DNA of 38,328 nucleotides, from assembly GCA_018822845.1 (NCBI GenBank), contig JAHJJD010000053.1, positions 1-38,328 on the forward strand. Direction: 5' to 3'. Below the pieces are notes generated by a model that was not told where the DNA came from, ran no database searches, and saw only the letters and a list, made by a program, of their open reading frames with translations. Numbering within the stretch: position 1 is the stretch's first letter; the number at the start of each line of letters is the position of its first letter. The position numbers and the translations under genes were made by a program. The stretch comes from Gammaproteobacteria bacterium (lineage in GTDB: Bacteria > Pseudomonadota > Gammaproteobacteria > Thiotrichales > Thiotrichaceae). Positions 37,777 through 38,328 of the stretch are shown one piece after another.

Positions 37777-37801
37777 ATCGTGGCGAAGGCGGGAATTTCA
37801 A
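37777..37801 (-). promoter_or_regulatory. Candidate sigma-32 promoter for hsp20-lon
   Basis: On the minus strand TTGAAA (37801-37796) is followed after 12 bp by CCACGAT (37783-37777). This resembles the heat-shock pattern CTTGAAA - 11 to 16 bp - CCCCAT-T. It lies about 40 bp before the hsp20 start. A separate dyad TTGTA-CA-TACAA sits upstream at 37817-37828. Confidence 0.4.
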
Positions 37802-37896
37802 TGGTGGGTGTAATGTTTGTACATACAACCATGACGGCAGACTGGATCTGTGCACCCGGAAGCCGCACAGTGCTACCGTCATGGCGTACCTCTCTG

Positions 37897-38163
37897 TCAA
37901 TGATAGGTATGATGAGCCGTTACCTTGGTCAGCATGGACAACAAATTCGATGCCGGAATCTGCCATCTGCCACTGCTGTCGCACGCCTTGTCGATTACGT
38001 CGCCGAGTGACAATACGCCCAGTATGCAGCCTTCCTTGTCGATGACTGCCAGACGGCGCACACCAGTTTCACGCATGTGTTCCAGCGCATCCAGAACGTT
38101 TTCCTCAGGCTTGCAGGTCGTGACCGGTTTCAGGCCGATGTCGCCTGCGTGCATGCGGAACAT
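37897..38163 (-). CDS. Single CBS-domain protein
   Basis: The 88-residue product is one CBS module: VTTCKPEENVLDALEHMRET, then GVRRLAVIDKEGCILGVLSL and GDVIDKACD. CBS modules normally come in pairs and bind adenosyl ligands. Here only the second half of the usual 140-residue protein is present, and there is no room for another module before the upstream stop at 38233. It could dimerise to form a Bateman module. AAAAGGA precedes the ATG closely. TTGACA lies upstream (near 38195) as a possible -35. Function is unknown. Confidence 0.7.
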   Translation of the reverse strand: MFRMHAGDIGLKPVTTCKPEENVLDALEHMRETGVRRLAVIDKEGCILGVLSLGDVIDKACDSSGRWQIPASNLLSMLTKVTAHHTYH

Positions 38164-38221
38164 ATCCTTTTCTTTTTTGAAGGCTTCCGGAACGTGTCAA
38201 GCAGATTGAGACCAGTCTGTT

Positions 38222-38255
38222 AAAAAATAAAACTACACAACGGCTTTTTTAGCCG
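38222..38255 (-). terminator. Possible intrinsic terminator of the right-edge gene
   Basis: On the minus strand the stem CGGCT/AGCCG (38255-38241, loop of five A's) is followed, after 12 nt, by a T-rich run ending in TTTTATTTTTT. It overlaps the stop codon of the partial gene. The distance between stem and T-run makes it weak. Confidence 0.35.
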
Positions 38256-38328
38256 CCGTCAATGTAGGGAAATTCACCGCAATATTTTCCTGTGCCTCGT
38301 CAGGGTGTGCCGGATTGATCCACACTTC
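38233..38328 (-). CDS. 3' end of an unidentified gene (partial)
   Basis: An open frame enters from the right edge and ends at 38233. The last residues read NIAVNFPTLTAAKKAVV, preceded by EVWINPAHPDEAQE. About 31 residues are visible, too few to name a family. It precedes the CBS gene on the same strand by about 70 bp. Confidence 0.45.
   Translation of the reverse strand, partial: EVWINPAHPDEAQENIAVNFPTLTAAKKAVV

Noticed and set aside
37741-38010. Plus-strand 89-codon frame between hsp20 and the CBS gene
   Set aside because: It mostly overlaps the CBS gene in antisense, and the free part has no ribosome-binding site or domain character.

Overview
The window looks like chromosomal DNA of a moderately GC-rich gammaproteobacterium. 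The gene set (FadD close to the enterobacterial protein, PilS/PilR, YefM/YoeB, RfaH, UppP, Asd, Lon) and the dense GC-rich palindromic repeats would fit a filamentous sulfur oxidiser of the Thiothrix type. That assignment is an inference from protein style, not a search result. I see no rRNA, tRNA, CRISPR array, prophage or insertion sequence.

Layout, left to right. 1-701 holds two AT-rich, unrecognised reading frames (one entering from the left edge) that look acquired. Next come an ElaA-like acetyltransferase and a convergent CHAP-domain lipoprotein. 2157-8838 is a fatty-acid or acyl-CoA degradation operon: a MerR/LiuR-type regulator with a palindromic operator, a thiolase, a fused 3-hydroxyacyl-CoA dehydrogenase/enoyl-CoA hydratase, a short-chain dehydrogenase and fadD. 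The minus strand from 12726 to 8843 carries a PP0621-like protein, pilS, pilR and a yefM-yoeB toxin-antitoxin pair with its own operator. 12788-17550 runs nadE, a PII gene, a shortened tmcA and a membrane acyltransferase. The last of these overlaps the 3' end of uppP on the other strand.

18295-20728 holds a MidA-type methyltransferase, a pteridine-reductase-like enzyme and rfaH. 20981-24770 is a four-gene ABC system of the GldA/GldF/GldG type plus a DUF4340 protein. It converges on a hybrid histidine kinase that is translationally coupled to a FIST-domain protein, an arrangement seen for NosP nitric-oxide sensors. Then come a lytic-transglycosylase-like protein, a trypsin-like lipoprotein protease and tag. 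A second ABC exporter (ATPase plus permease) starts at 30611, followed by a hemerythrin-like protein, asd, dps, lon with hsp20 upstream, a single-CBS protein and the end of one more gene.

The most striking feature is a set of GC-rich palindromic repeats. They lie in intergenic gaps and also inside coding sequences, where they keep the reading frame and add short low-complexity linkers to FadB-like, PilR, NadE, TmcA (twice) and GldG-like proteins. One supplies the stop codon of the MerR regulator. This resembles the protein-coding palindromic elements known from Rickettsia. A second notable point is the glnB/tmcA junction, where the usual ATGA overlap reads ATAA, leaving tmcA without a canonical start where its homology begins.
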